This document shows, piece by piece, positions 24,379 to 32,320 of a stretch of DNA of 43,714 nt. The notes under the pieces were generated by a model. That model saw only the letters and a list, made by a program, of their open reading frames with translations, had not been told where the DNA came from and did not search any database. The position numbers and the translations under genes were made by a program. Where the stretch lies: assembly GCF_029868745.1 (NCBI RefSeq), contig NZ_JARWOP010000356.1:1-43714 (forward strand), in the 5' to 3' direction. Numbering within the stretch: position 1 is the first letter of the stretch; the number at the start of each line of letters is the position of its first letter. Source of the DNA: Nocardia wallacei (GTDB lineage: Bacteria > Actinomycetota > Actinomycetes > Mycobacteriales > Mycobacteriaceae).

Positions 24379-25532
24379 CGCAACTCCAGTGGTGGCTCGA
24401 TTCCGGGCGGGCTCATGGTGGCAGCGATAAAGACCGCTTGAAGATCGGCGGCCTGCATGATCTTCACTCCGGTGAGTTCATCGAAGCTTTTCACCCTCAG
24501 GTCGCGGCTCTTTGTCATGGCCCCGAACACGGCGAAGTACAAATCCGCCGTAGGGTACTTCGCGCGAACTCGTCGCGTCAGATAACCGATGACGTCAGCG
24601 TGTTTCACCTCGAAGTCGCAGATGACAATAGTCGTCGCATCGGGAGCATCGGGGAGAGACGAAGCGTCGTCGAGATCGATCCCATCGCGAATCTTGTTGC
24701 AGCGCAGATAGCCGATCTTGCAGCGGGAGAACCTAGAAGATGCCAGAAAGGTGGCCATAACCAGCCCCGCCTCGTTCACACCGAAACAGATATCGACGTC
24801 CAAACGTCTTCCGACATTTTTGATCTGTGCCGATAGTCGTTCCACCCCGTACCCGAATGTCTCCCATGTCAAGTCCAACAATCGGCCGGGATCAGGATTC
24901 GGCAGCGTGAACACACTGAGTTCGGGATTGCCGTGTTCGATAGTCGGCGCCGACAGGGTGAATTCCTCGCCGATTTGACATGTCGGCGAGCCCGATGGGA
25001 GTGCGCCGTCTTTGGTGGCAGGTAGAGGTAGCGGGTTATGCTCGGCAGCGGTTCGGGATTCGGACGTGAACTGTTTGAGAGACAGTTGGTCCTCGATGGG
25101 CAACCGTTCGTAGGCCTCGGCGATCAGCGCGGTCGGCGATATGGATTCTTCGGCAGCACCCAATGGTCCGCGACCGTATGCGGCGCAGAGGATCAATATG
25201 CTCGACAACGACGGCGGTGACCCTCGACCTCGCCCACGAGCCCAACTCTCCCATGCGTTGATGGAAGTACCGCCCAAGCTTGTCTGATAGCCGGTCACCT
25301 CGTTGTAGCGCTCAGCAGCCTGATCTTGAGACAGGCCGGCCGCGTACCGAAATGCTTGCAAGCTCGGTATATCCGGGTACAGCGCCATGAGTTCCGTTGC
25401 CGCGCGTGCCACCGATCCCACAGCCGTCCATAGCTTCTTGCCCGCAGCCGCCATCTCGCGACCGCGTGCCTGCGGCGTTGCGGATCGGTGTGCCCGCAGA
25501 TTTGCGCTCGACGGGCTGGACGGCACTCCCAC
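24375..25532 (-). CDS. HTH protein with phosphoribosyltransferase-like C-terminal domain
   Basis: 385 residues. An N-terminal HTH-like region is at ~58-100 (SLQAFRYAAGLSQDQAAERY, then INAWESWARG). A linker follows, then from ~225 a type I PRTase-like fold: DVDICFGVNEAGLVMATFLASS (the open-sheet start) and TTIVICDFEVKHADVIGYL where active PRTases have a VDDxxxTGxT PRPP motif. Only one acidic residue and no TG are present, so it is more likely a ligand sensor than an enzyme, as in PurR. Start is GTG 25532 with AGAAGGG upstream. An inverted repeat at 25573-25596 in the presumed promoter may be its operator. Downstream it is coupled to the IMPase-like gene. Confidence 0.72.
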   Translation of the reverse strand: MGVPSSPSSANLRAHRSATPQARGREMAAAGKKLWTAVGSVARAATELMALYPDIPSLQAFRYAAGLSQDQAAERYNEVTGYQTSLGGTSINAWESWARGRGRGSPPSLSSILILCAAYGRGPLGAAEESISPTALIAEAYERLPIEDQLSLKQFTSESRTAAEHNPLPLPATKDGALPSGSPTCQIGEEFTLSAPTIEHGNPELSVFTLPNPDPGRLLDLTWETFGYGVERLSAQIKNVGRRLDVDICFGVNEAGLVMATFLASSRFSRCKIGYLRCNKIRDGIDLDDASSLPDAPDATTIVICDFEVKHADVIGYLTRRVRAKYPTADLYFAVFGAMTKSRDLRVKSFDELTGVKIMQAADLQAVFIAATMSPPGIEPPLELR

Positions 25533-25572
25533 GGTGAGTATCCCTTCTCTGGGAACGAACGCGGCGCGCCCA

Positions 25573-25596
25573 TGTTACCCATCGCAATGGGCAACA
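25573..25596. promoter_or_regulatory. Inverted repeat upstream of the HTH-PRTase gene
   Basis: TGTTACCCAT and ATGGGCAACA are inverted with nine of ten bases matching around a CGCA centre. The site lies 41-64 bases before the GTG start, a good place for an autoregulatory operator of the HTH protein. Confidence 0.6.
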
Positions 25597-25727
25597 GGCC
25601 TTCTTTGGCTATAACAGCAGGTCAGATCACCTGGTAACTGGGCGATTCGCGCTCCTTTCAGCAGGTGTCACCACTACACGCACCTGCGACCGTTGTGAGG
25701 GCACGCCACGCGGAGAGAGGAACAGGG

Positions 25728-25817
25728 ATGAGAGAAGCTGATGCCGGGTCGATGACATTGCCGGAATGGGTGACCAGCACGATGGCGACGCCGACTCCTC
25801 TCGGGCGGCAGCGCTGA
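25728..25817 (+). CDS. Short 29-residue ORF overlapping the next gene
   Basis: ATG 25728 is preceded by GGAGAGAGGAACAGGG, a good ribosome site, and reads 29 codons to TGA. It overlaps, in a different frame, the start of the 119-residue gene, which itself has no visible ribosome site. It may be a leader that couples translation, or the true start of that gene displaced by a frameshift. No family recognised. Confidence 0.35.
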   Translation: MREADAGSMTLPEWVTSTMATPTPLGRQR

Positions 25818-26125
25818 GAGCGTTCCCGACCGCGCTCGGGTGGATCGACCCGAATGTGACCACAGCGCCGCGATGGGACGCCGCGCGGGTCGGACGACTG
25901 GCACGCAGTCTCGGCTACGTCTTGGTGTGGCCACCGGTTGCCAGTGTGTTGCCATTGGTCGATCAGGTGCGTTCGGCCGATGTCGATGTGGTGATCACGC
26001 CGTCGTCGGATCACTTGGACGCAATCACCCTGCACGCCCTGATGCATGTCGTCGACGTGGAAACGGTCTGCCCGCGAATGAGTTTCGCCCGCTGGGCGGT
26101 TGCGTCGACTGGGCGGCCCGGATGA
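25766..26125 (+). CDS. Hypothetical protein, resolvase-like pattern
   Basis: 119 residues, family not recognised with confidence. After a polar N-terminus it reads ALGWIDPNVTTAPRWDAARVGRLARSLGY, then VDQVRSADVDVVITPSSDHLDAITLHALMHVVDVETV. This alternates strands and helices in a way faintly like the N-terminal domain of serine recombinases, but the catalytic Ser/Arg pattern is not convincing. It overlaps the next small gene by four bases (ATGA). The chosen ATG lacks a ribosome site. Divergent from the HTH-PRTase gene across 233 bases, it may belong to the same accessory block. Confidence 0.55.
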   Translation: MGDQHDGDADSSRAAALRAFPTALGWIDPNVTTAPRWDAARVGRLARSLGYVLVWPPVASVLPLVDQVRSADVDVVITPSSDHLDAITLHALMHVVDVETVCPRMSFARWAVASTGRPG

Positions 26126-26301
26126 GCGGGCTCGTGATCCTCGGCCTCACACTGGCGGTGGGTATGCCGGCCGCCGTATGCGTCGCCGCTGTCTGTTGGC
26201 CTACTTGTGGTCCAGGTGACGAGTCGGTCGACAGTCATCCGGGTGCGCATCGAGAAAGCAGCCGAGCACCACACAAGCTGGATGAAGATCTGAGTCGCTG
26301 A
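26122..26301 (+). CDS. Small single-pass membrane protein
   Basis: 59 residues. An N-terminal hydrophobic segment (residues 4-27, LVILGLTLAVGMPAAVCVAAVCW) is followed by a polar His/Ser/Asp-rich tail. Its ATG overlaps the upstream stop, indicating co-translation. Function unknown; it may anchor or partner the 119-residue protein. Confidence 0.5.
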   Translation: MSGLVILGLTLAVGMPAAVCVAAVCWPTCGPGDESVDSHPGAHRESSRAPHKLDEDLSR

Positions 26302-26422
26302 CCGAGCAATCCGTCCATGACGAGATCTGCCGAACGGTGTGCCGCAGCGAGTGGCGGAATTCGGCGGTGACCGAGGACGTGGCGGACCGCACCCGCCGAG
26401 AAGTGGCGGGCGCGGCGCGTCG

Positions 26423-27910
26423 TCACGCTACCGAGGCGGATTCGGGTTCCTGGTGTTGGCTGGGTTTGCGGGTGCGGAGCAGGATCAGGCCCAGAAGGGC
26501 TGCGGCGATGGCGAATCCGGCGCTGATCCAGGAGCCGTAGTGCATGGCGGTGGTGAATGCCGAGCGTGCGGGTTCGGTGAAGCCGAGCTGGAGGGCGGCG
26601 CCGATGTTGTCGCGGGCGGCGGCGGGGATCTCGGCGGGCATGTGGGAGGTGAACACGCCCGCGAGGACGCTGCCGAGTACCGCGATGCTCAGCGCCTGGC
26701 CGACCTGTTGCAGGGTGTCGTTCATGGCCGAGCCCACACCGGCGTGCTCGAGCGGGATGGCGCTCATGATCGAGGCGTAGGCCGAGGGCCCGGCCAGGCC
26801 GCCGCCCACACCCATCACCAGCATCGACACCAGTACCCACAGGTAGCTGTCGGCGTTGGCGAGGACCGCGAAGGCCGCGCCCATCACCAGCAGGCCCGAC
26901 ACGATGAGCGTCTTGTTGCTCAGCGTCTTGCCCAGCGTGGCGCCCAGCCCGTTGCACACCGCGGCGGCGACCGCGTACGGCAGCAGCGCGAACCCGGCCT
27001 TCATCGGGGTGTAGTCGAGCACGAACTGCAGGTACTGGGTGAGCATGAGCAGCACCGCGCCCATGCCGAACACCATCAGCAGTAGCGTCAGGCAGGTGCC
27101 GGTGAAGTCGCGGTTGCGGAACACTTCCAGCGGCAGCATCGGATGTTCGGAGCGGTGTTCCCAGTAGGCGAATCCGGCCGCGGCCAGGACCGCCAGGGCG
27201 ATCACCAGGATGTTCCATTCGCGTTCGATGATGACGTACACCGTCGCGGTGAGCGCCACGATCGACAGCCCCACCCCGACCAGGTCCACCGGCCGCTGCT
27301 CGCCGAAGGTCTCCGGCATGAGGACCACGGCGGCGGCGATCGCGAGGATCGCGACGGGGATGTTCAGCAGGAACACCGAACCCCACCAGAAGTGCTGGAG
27401 CAGCAGCCCGCCCAGGGTCGGGCCGGCGACGATGCCGACCATCGAGACCGTCGACCATCCGGCCATCGCCTTGCGGCGCTCGTCCTCGGCGAAGGTGGTC
27501 ATCAGGATCGACAGGGTCGAGGGCATCAGCAGCGATCCGCCGACGCCCATGGCGGCGCGGGAGGCGATCACCTGCCACGGTTCGGTCGACAGCACCGCCA
27601 CCAGCGAGGCCACGCCGAACACGGCGAGTCCGGTGATCAGCATGCGGCGGCGCCCGAATCGGTCCGACAGCGCGCCCGCGGTGAGCAGCAGGCCCGCGAA
27701 CACGAGGATGTAGGCGTCGAGGATCCATTGGATATCGGCGGGGCCGGCCCCGAGTTCCCGGATCAGTGACGGTATGGCCAGGTTGAGGACGGTGCCGTCG
27801 ATCATGAGCACCAGCAGGGACAGGCAGAGGACCGCCAGGATCCACCAGCGGCGCGGATCGCGGGCGACCTCGCCGGACGAATCTCGTACAGTGTTCGATT
27901 CCACTCGCAC
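26423..27910 (-). CDS. MFS exporter, EmrB/QacA family
   Basis: About 495 residues with 14 predicted hydrophobic segments. Helix 1 carries the MIDGTVLNLAIPSL acidic motif, motif A is GALSDRFGRRRML, and motif C is GIVAGPTLGGLL. GTG 27910 (or GTG 27904) is the start. Open sequence further upstream would cross the operator and the divergent TetR gene and is rejected. It is divergent from a TetR with a TetR_C_1-type effector domain, the arrangement of tetracycline or drug efflux pairs. Drug range is unknown. Confidence 0.93.
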   Translation of the reverse strand: MRVESNTVRDSSGEVARDPRRWWILAVLCLSLLVLMIDGTVLNLAIPSLIRELGAGPADIQWILDAYILVFAGLLLTAGALSDRFGRRRMLITGLAVFGVASLVAVLSTEPWQVIASRAAMGVGGSLLMPSTLSILMTTFAEDERRKAMAGWSTVSMVGIVAGPTLGGLLLQHFWWGSVFLLNIPVAILAIAAAVVLMPETFGEQRPVDLVGVGLSIVALTATVYVIIEREWNILVIALAVLAAAGFAYWEHRSEHPMLPLEVFRNRDFTGTCLTLLLMVFGMGAVLLMLTQYLQFVLDYTPMKAGFALLPYAVAAAVCNGLGATLGKTLSNKTLIVSGLLVMGAAFAVLANADSYLWVLVSMLVMGVGGGLAGPSAYASIMSAIPLEHAGVGSAMNDTLQQVGQALSIAVLGSVLAGVFTSHMPAEIPAAARDNIGAALQLGFTEPARSAFTTAMHYGSWISAGFAIAAALLGLILLRTRKPSQHQEPESASVA

Positions 27911-27935
27911 ACCGTACGATAAACTCGAACACTGT
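27888..27935. promoter_or_regulatory. Inverted 11-bp operators between MFS and TetR genes
   Basis: ACAGTGTTCGA (27888-27898) and its exact reverse complement TCGAACACTGT (27925-27935) flank the MFS start region. Likely binding sites for the adjacent TetR, which would then control both divergent genes. Confidence 0.75.
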
Positions 27936-27957
27936 GCCAGTGAATTAGGGTGAGGCG

Positions 27958-28689
27958 GTGGCCGAGAAGTTTTCCTCCGTGTGGACCCGCCCGCCGCGCC
28001 CGGCGCGGACGTCGGGCCTCGGGCGCGAGCAGATCGTGGCCGCGGCACTGGAACTGCTCGACGCCGAGGGGCTCGAGGCGCTGAGCATGCGCAAGCTCGG
28101 CGCCAAACTCCACGCCGGGGCGACCAGCCTGTACTGGCACGTTGCGAACAAGAACGACCTGCTCGAGCTGGTGCTCGACGAGTTCTGGGGCTACGTCGAG
28201 GTGCCCGACCCGGAGCGCAAGCCCTGGCGCGAGGTGATCACGACCTTCGTCTACAGCCTGCGCGTCACCATGCTCGAGCATCGCTGGGTGGCGGGGCTCA
28301 TCGGGCAGATGCCCATGGTCGGGCCGAAGGCGTTCGAACTCAGCGACCGGCTGCGCCGGGCGTTCGTGCAGGCCGGATTCACCGGCCTGGACATCTACCT
28401 GGCGTCGGGCATGGTGATGAGTTTCGTCCTGGGACAGGTACTTCCGGAGATCAGCCTGAAACGAGTGTCCGACGGCCCGGAGTGGGACTACGACAATGCG
28501 ATGACCACCCTGGAACGGGTCGCCCCCGACTACCCGGAGATGCTGCGCGACTACCGCGAATACATGCCCACCGACCCCGCCACCGCCCGTATGGTCGCCT
28601 ACGACTTCGGCCTGCTGTGCGTGCTCGACGGCCTCGAGGCCCGGCTGCGGGCCGCGCAATCGCAGGAACCCGCCCGCGAGACCCGCTGA
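27958..28689 (+). CDS. TetR-family regulator (TetR_C_1 type)
   Basis: 243 residues. The HTH spans LGREQIVAAALELLDAEGLEALSMRKLGAKLHAGATSLYWHVANKNDLL (residues ~20-68). The remainder resembles the tetracycline-repressor C-terminal domain. Start is GTG 27958, with TAGGGT six bases upstream (leaderless type). It very likely represses the divergent MFS exporter through the inverted ACAGTGTTCGA sites. Its stop is seven bases from the mgtC stop. Confidence 0.93.
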   Translation: MAEKFSSVWTRPPRPARTSGLGREQIVAAALELLDAEGLEALSMRKLGAKLHAGATSLYWHVANKNDLLELVLDEFWGYVEVPDPERKPWREVITTFVYSLRVTMLEHRWVAGLIGQMPMVGPKAFELSDRLRRAFVQAGFTGLDIYLASGMVMSFVLGQVLPEISLKRVSDGPEWDYDNAMTTLERVAPDYPEMLRDYREYMPTDPATARMVAYDFGLLCVLDGLEARLRAAQSQEPARETR

Positions 28690-28696
28690 GCACGGG

Positions 28697-29425
28697 TCAT
28701 CCCACGACGTCGGTGGTGTCGGGAATGCTCCAACCGACGCTGGTCACCGACGGTTCCAGGCTCAGCCGGCTGACCGCCGCCTCCATCTGGCGGTCGTCGC
28801 GCTGATCGCCGGACAGTTCGGCGCACACCCGCACCCGCCCGCGCGCGGCCGTCGCACCCGGCTCGGCGAGGTTGCGGCTCGACACCGACACCAGCCGGAA
28901 GTCGGTGCGCGCCAACGCCTGTACCAGTAGCGCCCGCACGTGCGCCTCGGCGGCGTCGTCGGTGACCGCGGTGAACACGTAGTCCGCGCGCTGCTCGCGG
29001 CCCGACTCGGGGTGGCGGTCCACCGCGCGACCGGCCCAGCGCAGGGCGGTGTTGACCGCGACCGCCGCGATCGTGCCCGCCGCGGCGGTGCCGTACATGC
29101 CCGCGCCCGCGAGCGCGCCGATCGCCGCCGAGCACCACAGCGTGGCGGCGGTGTTCAGCCCGCGCACGCTCGCGCCCTCCCGCATGATCACTCCCGCGCC
29201 GAGGAAGCCGATGCCCGAAACGATCTGCGCGGCAACACGTGTCGGGTCGGCGGCGCCGCCGTGGAAGCCGTGTGCGGACAGCAGCACGAACAGCGTCGCC
29301 CCGGCCGAGACGAGTGCGTTGGTGCGCAGCCCGGCCATCCGCGCCCGGTACTGGCGCTCCAGCCCGATCGCCACGCCCAGGCCCACGCCGGTGGCCAGCC
29401 GCGCCAGCATGTCGAAGGTCGTCAT
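28697..29425 (-). CDS. mgtC: MgtC/SapB family membrane protein
   Basis: A membrane protein linked to growth at low Mg2+ and survival in host phagosomes in related bacteria. The N-terminal ~130 residues hold four to five hydrophobic segments with the family hallmarks GLGVAIGLERQYRARMAGLRTNALVSAGA, QIVSGIGFLGAGVIMREGASVRGLNTAATLW, and IGALAGAGMYGTA. The C-terminal ~100 residues form a soluble ACT-like domain typical of MgtC itself rather than shorter SapB proteins. ATG 29425 follows GGGAGGG. A long leader with a strong hairpin and a small Pro-rich ORF precedes it, suggesting RNA-level control. Confidence 0.93.
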   Translation of the reverse strand: MTTFDMLARLATGVGLGVAIGLERQYRARMAGLRTNALVSAGATLFVLLSAHGFHGGAADPTRVAAQIVSGIGFLGAGVIMREGASVRGLNTAATLWCSAAIGALAGAGMYGTAAAGTIAAVAVNTALRWAGRAVDRHPESGREQRADYVFTAVTDDAAEAHVRALLVQALARTDFRLVSVSSRNLAEPGATAARGRVRVCAELSGDQRDDRQMEAAVSRLSLEPSVTSVGWSIPDTTDVVG

Positions 29426-29471
29426 GAGTCAGCCCTCCCGCAGGCTCGTGGCGACCGGGACGCGCGGCGGG

Positions 29472-29564
29472 CTACCCGCGCAGGGGCGGGCGGGGGCGCG
29501 CAGCGGAGTGGTCGCCGAAAATCGTGTCGGCACAAGCGAATTGCGTACTGTCACCGTCTGACAC
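29472..29564 (-). CDS. Candidate proline-rich mgtC leader peptide
   Basis: GTG 29564 sits eight bases after a near-perfect AAAGGAGG, one of the strongest ribosome sites in the window. It opens a 30-codon frame ending in ARPRPPLRG, with Arg and Pro codons clustered just before the stop. The stop is 46 bases before mgtC. The layout matches translation-sensing leaders in which ribosome stalling at Pro codons controls a downstream Mg2+-response gene, as described for enterobacterial mgtA/mgtC leaders. Function here is an inference. Confidence 0.6.
   Translation of the reverse strand: MSDGDSTQFACADTIFGDHSAARPRPPLRG
29497..29513 (-). repeat. Leader repeat copy within the leader ORF
   Basis: The 17-base element CGCGCAGCGGAGTGGTC (plus strand) recurs with one mismatch at 29581-29597, just upstream of the leader ribosome site. 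Two copies 84 bases apart in one 5' leader could support alternative RNA pairing. Confidence 0.6.
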
Positions 29565-29580
29565 GTCGACCACCTCCTTT

Positions 29581-29615
29581 CGCGCCGCGGAGTGGTCCGG
29601 CTCGGACAGCCGGAC
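29581..29615 (-). promoter_or_regulatory. Hairpin and repeat in the mgtC leader
   Basis: GTCCGGCT and AGCCGGAC (29595-29615) form a perfect eight-base stem with a five-base loop upstream of the leader ORF, overlapping the second copy of the 17-base repeat (29581-29597). A -10-like TACTGT on the minus strand (29658-29653) would give a leader of roughly 220 bases before mgtC. The structure is consistent with an RNA switch, but it does not obviously match the M-box. Confidence 0.5.
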
Positions 29616-29726
29616 GGCGCACTCCTGGTCGGGCTTGTTCACCGTGCGTCGCACAGTAGACACCCGCCCGGCAGCGCCCGGCAACCCTGCTGTGAGCGGA
29701 ATCGCACCACCGTCGTGCGGCCGCAG

Positions 29727-30353
29727 TCAGTCGCGGTAGAGGGCGCGGTACACGGTGATCACCTCGACCAGGTGATCCACCACCTGCTCCCGCGTCACCT
29801 TGAGCGAACCGTTCAGCCACGCCGAGAACATGCCCGCGTTGCCGGAGGCCATGGTGACCGCGGCCATGCGGCGGCGCACCGGATCCTGTATGTGTCCGAA
29901 CAGGTGGTCCTGGATGAGCCGGGTGAACGTCGGCATCACCGCGATCGTGGTCTGCCCCAAGCCCGTACTCGAATACGGCTCCACCAGGAACAGCCGCGAC
30001 TTGCGCGGGTCCTCGAGCACCTTGTCCACGAGCACACCCGCCAGTTCCCGGTCGCGCGCGGGACTGTCCGCGGCGGCGAAAGCGGTCATCGGCGCCAGGA
30101 ACTCCTCGGCGACCTGACGGTAGAGCGTATCCAGCAGATCGTCACGGCTGGCGAAACTCTCGTAGAAATAGCGGTCGGTGAGCGTGGCCGTCCGGCACAC
30201 CGCGCGCATCGTCACCGCGCCGGCGCCCGCCTCGCCGATCAGGTCGAGCGCGGCCTCCAGCAGCGCGGTGCGTCGCGCCTCGCGGCGTTCGGTGAGCGTC
30301 GTGCCGCCCCAGATCCGAGGTTCGGCGCCGGCGGAGTCCTGACCAGTGTGCAC
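29727..30353 (-). CDS. TetR-family regulator
   Basis: 208 residues. The HTH is at RREARRTALLEAALDLIGEAGAGAVTMRAVCRTATLTDRYFYESFASRDDLL (residues ~23-74); the C-terminal part is helical. GTG 30353 lies six bases after TAGGGT on the minus strand, a leaderless arrangement immediately downstream of the antiporter stop. It is in the same direction as both the antiporter and mgtC, so its target is not clear from position. No obvious palindrome was found beside it. Confidence 0.9.
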   Translation of the reverse strand: MHTGQDSAGAEPRIWGGTTLTERREARRTALLEAALDLIGEAGAGAVTMRAVCRTATLTDRYFYESFASRDDLLDTLYRQVAEEFLAPMTAFAAADSPARDRELAGVLVDKVLEDPRKSRLFLVEPYSSTGLGQTTIAVMPTFTRLIQDHLFGHIQDPVRRRMAAVTMASGNAGMFSAWLNGSLKVTREQVVDHLVEVITVYRALYRD

Positions 30354-30372
30354 GCGCCCACCCTAACGGCCC

Positions 30373-32247
30373 TCAGCCCAGCAGCTCATCGACATAGCAC
30401 CAGCGCCACTTCTCGCCCGGCTCCACGCTGCGCATCACCGGATGCCCGGTGGCGCGGAAGTGGCCACCGGCATGATTGCCCGGCGAGGAATCACAGCAGG
30501 CGATGTGCCCGCAGGACAGGCACATTCGCAGATGCACCCAGGTCAAACCCTCGGCGACGCATTCGGCGCAGGCGTCGGGCGTATCGGGGCGGGCGGTGTG
30601 CGGGGCCTCGCGCAGATGCTCGCAGTCACCGCCGCCCGCGGCCCGCAGCGGCCCGCTCGGCTCGTCGTCGACCTCGGCGACCCGGTCGATCGTCGACTCC
30701 TCCATGTCGAGTGCGCCCAGCACGTGCGCGAGGACCTCGTGGTCGACGGTGCCCGCGTCGCGCACCTCCAGCACGGTGGCGCGCTCGGCGGCCAGCATCG
30801 CCAGCCGCAGCCTGCGGTATTCGCCGCTGGGGGTGACCCGCACCGACTCCGCGCGCCCGAGCTGCTCCCAGGCGGCGAACACGCGGCGCGACACCCGATC
30901 CCGCAGCGCCGTCACCACCTCCGGCGGCGTTTCCGGCGCGATCTCCGATTCCAGCGCCGCCAGCCCGGCCGTGGTCGCCTGCTGCAGCAGATTGGCCTCC
31001 TGCAGCGCGTCCTCGGCGCGGCTGGGCCCGCGCAGCCGCAGCAGCCGCACCAGCATCGGCAGCGAAATGCCTTGCAGCAGTAGTGTTCCGCCCACCACGA
31101 CCAGCGCGATCAGTTTCAGTGTGGCCAGTTCGGGGGTGTCGTCGGGCAGCAGCAGCGCCGCGGCCAGGGTCACCACGCCGCGCATGCCCGACCACGACAC
31201 GACCGCCGGGCCGGTCCACGCCGGGCGCGGTTTGCCGCGCGGCCGCGATTCCACGAACCACGCGAAATAGGTGGCGGGGAACACCCAGAGCGGGCGCACC
31301 ACGACCACCGTCAGCAGCACCGCGGCGCAGGTTCCCACGATCGTGGGGCGATCGAGCCCGCTGTTCCAGGCGTCCTCGACGATATGGCGCACCTGCAGGC
31401 CGATCAGCAGGAACACCGCGCTCTCCAGCAGGAACTGGATGGTGCGCCAGTTGGTGCGCTCGGCGATGCGCGAGGCCGCGGTCTGCCAGACCGGCGCGCC
31501 TTGGCCCAGGATCAGCCCGCACACCACCACCGACATCACCCCCGAGGCGTGCGCGGCCTCGGCGGGCAGATACGCCGCGAACGGCGCCAGCAGCGACAGG
31601 CTCGTGTCGAGCACCGGATCGGTGATGCGCCGGCGCAGCAGCGCCAGTATCGCCGCCGCGACCACCCCGATCAGCGCGCCGCCACCGGCGGCGTAGAAGA
31701 AGTCGCCGCCGGCCTGCCACACGCTGAAACTTCCCGCCATCGCCGCGATCGCGGTGCGCAGCGACACCAGCGCGGTCGCGTCGTTGAACAGCGACTCGCC
31801 CTCGAGCAGTGTCACGATGCGCCGCGGCATGCCCACTCGGCGGGCCACCGCGATCGCGGCCACCGCGTCCGGCGGGGCGACCACCGCGCCGATCGCCACC
31901 GCCGCCGCGAACGGCACCCCCAGCAGCCACCACACCACCGCCGCCACCGCGAACGTCGTCGCCAGCACCAAGCCCACCGACAGCAGCGCGATCGACAGCT
32001 TCTTGGGCCGGAATTCGATCAGCGAGGTGTTGATCGCCGCGGTGTACAGCAGCGGCGGCAGCAACCCCAGCAGCACCAGCTCCGAGTTGATGTCGACCTG
32101 GGGTATGAACGGCAGATACGAGGCGACCACGCCCGCGACGGTCAGCAGCAGCGGCTCGGCCATGCCCAGCCGGCGCGCCAGCGCCGCCAGCGCGACCGCC
32201 ACGGCGACGAGGATCACCAGCCCGACAGCGATATGCACCCCGCCCAT
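30373..32247 (-). CDS. Na+/H+ antiporter (CPA1/NhaP type) fused to a UBP-type zinc finger
   Basis: 624 residues. The first ~410 contain about 12 membrane helices with the CPA1 signatures GAVVAPPDAVAAIAVARRVGMP (ND/D transport motif region), LLEGESLFNDATALV, and SWSGMRGVVTLAAALLLP. A cytosolic region of ~100 residues follows. From ~540 a UBP/BUZ-type zinc finger appears: CEHLR, CAECVAEGLTWVHLRMCLSCGHIACCDSSPGNHAGGHFRATGHPV, then WRWCYVD. The Cys/His ligands are all present. This fused domain binds ubiquitin C-termini in eukaryotes; here its ligand is unknown and it may be a regulatory module. The transporter would help pH and Na+ homeostasis. Confidence 0.93.
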   Translation of the reverse strand: MGGVHIAVGLVILVAVAVALAALARRLGMAEPLLLTVAGVVASYLPFIPQVDINSELVLLGLLPPLLYTAAINTSLIEFRPKKLSIALLSVGLVLATTFAVAAVVWWLLGVPFAAAVAIGAVVAPPDAVAAIAVARRVGMPRRIVTLLEGESLFNDATALVSLRTAIAAMAGSFSVWQAGGDFFYAAGGGALIGVVAAAILALLRRRITDPVLDTSLSLLAPFAAYLPAEAAHASGVMSVVVCGLILGQGAPVWQTAASRIAERTNWRTIQFLLESAVFLLIGLQVRHIVEDAWNSGLDRPTIVGTCAAVLLTVVVVRPLWVFPATYFAWFVESRPRGKPRPAWTGPAVVSWSGMRGVVTLAAALLLPDDTPELATLKLIALVVVGGTLLLQGISLPMLVRLLRLRGPSRAEDALQEANLLQQATTAGLAALESEIAPETPPEVVTALRDRVSRRVFAAWEQLGRAESVRVTPSGEYRRLRLAMLAAERATVLEVRDAGTVDHEVLAHVLGALDMEESTIDRVAEVDDEPSGPLRAAGGGDCEHLREAPHTARPDTPDACAECVAEGLTWVHLRMCLSCGHIACCDSSPGNHAGGHFRATGHPVMRSVEPGEKWRWCYVDELLG

Positions 32248-32320
32248 CCTGCCAGCACCCGCCGCGACCAGCGCGATCGGTAAGGGCCTCCTCCTGTGAG
32301 CCCTCGACCGCCGCGGAGAC

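Noticed and set aside
25766..26125. Serine recombinase or integrase
   Set aside because: Only a vague strand-helix pattern; catalytic residues and a DNA-binding region are absent.
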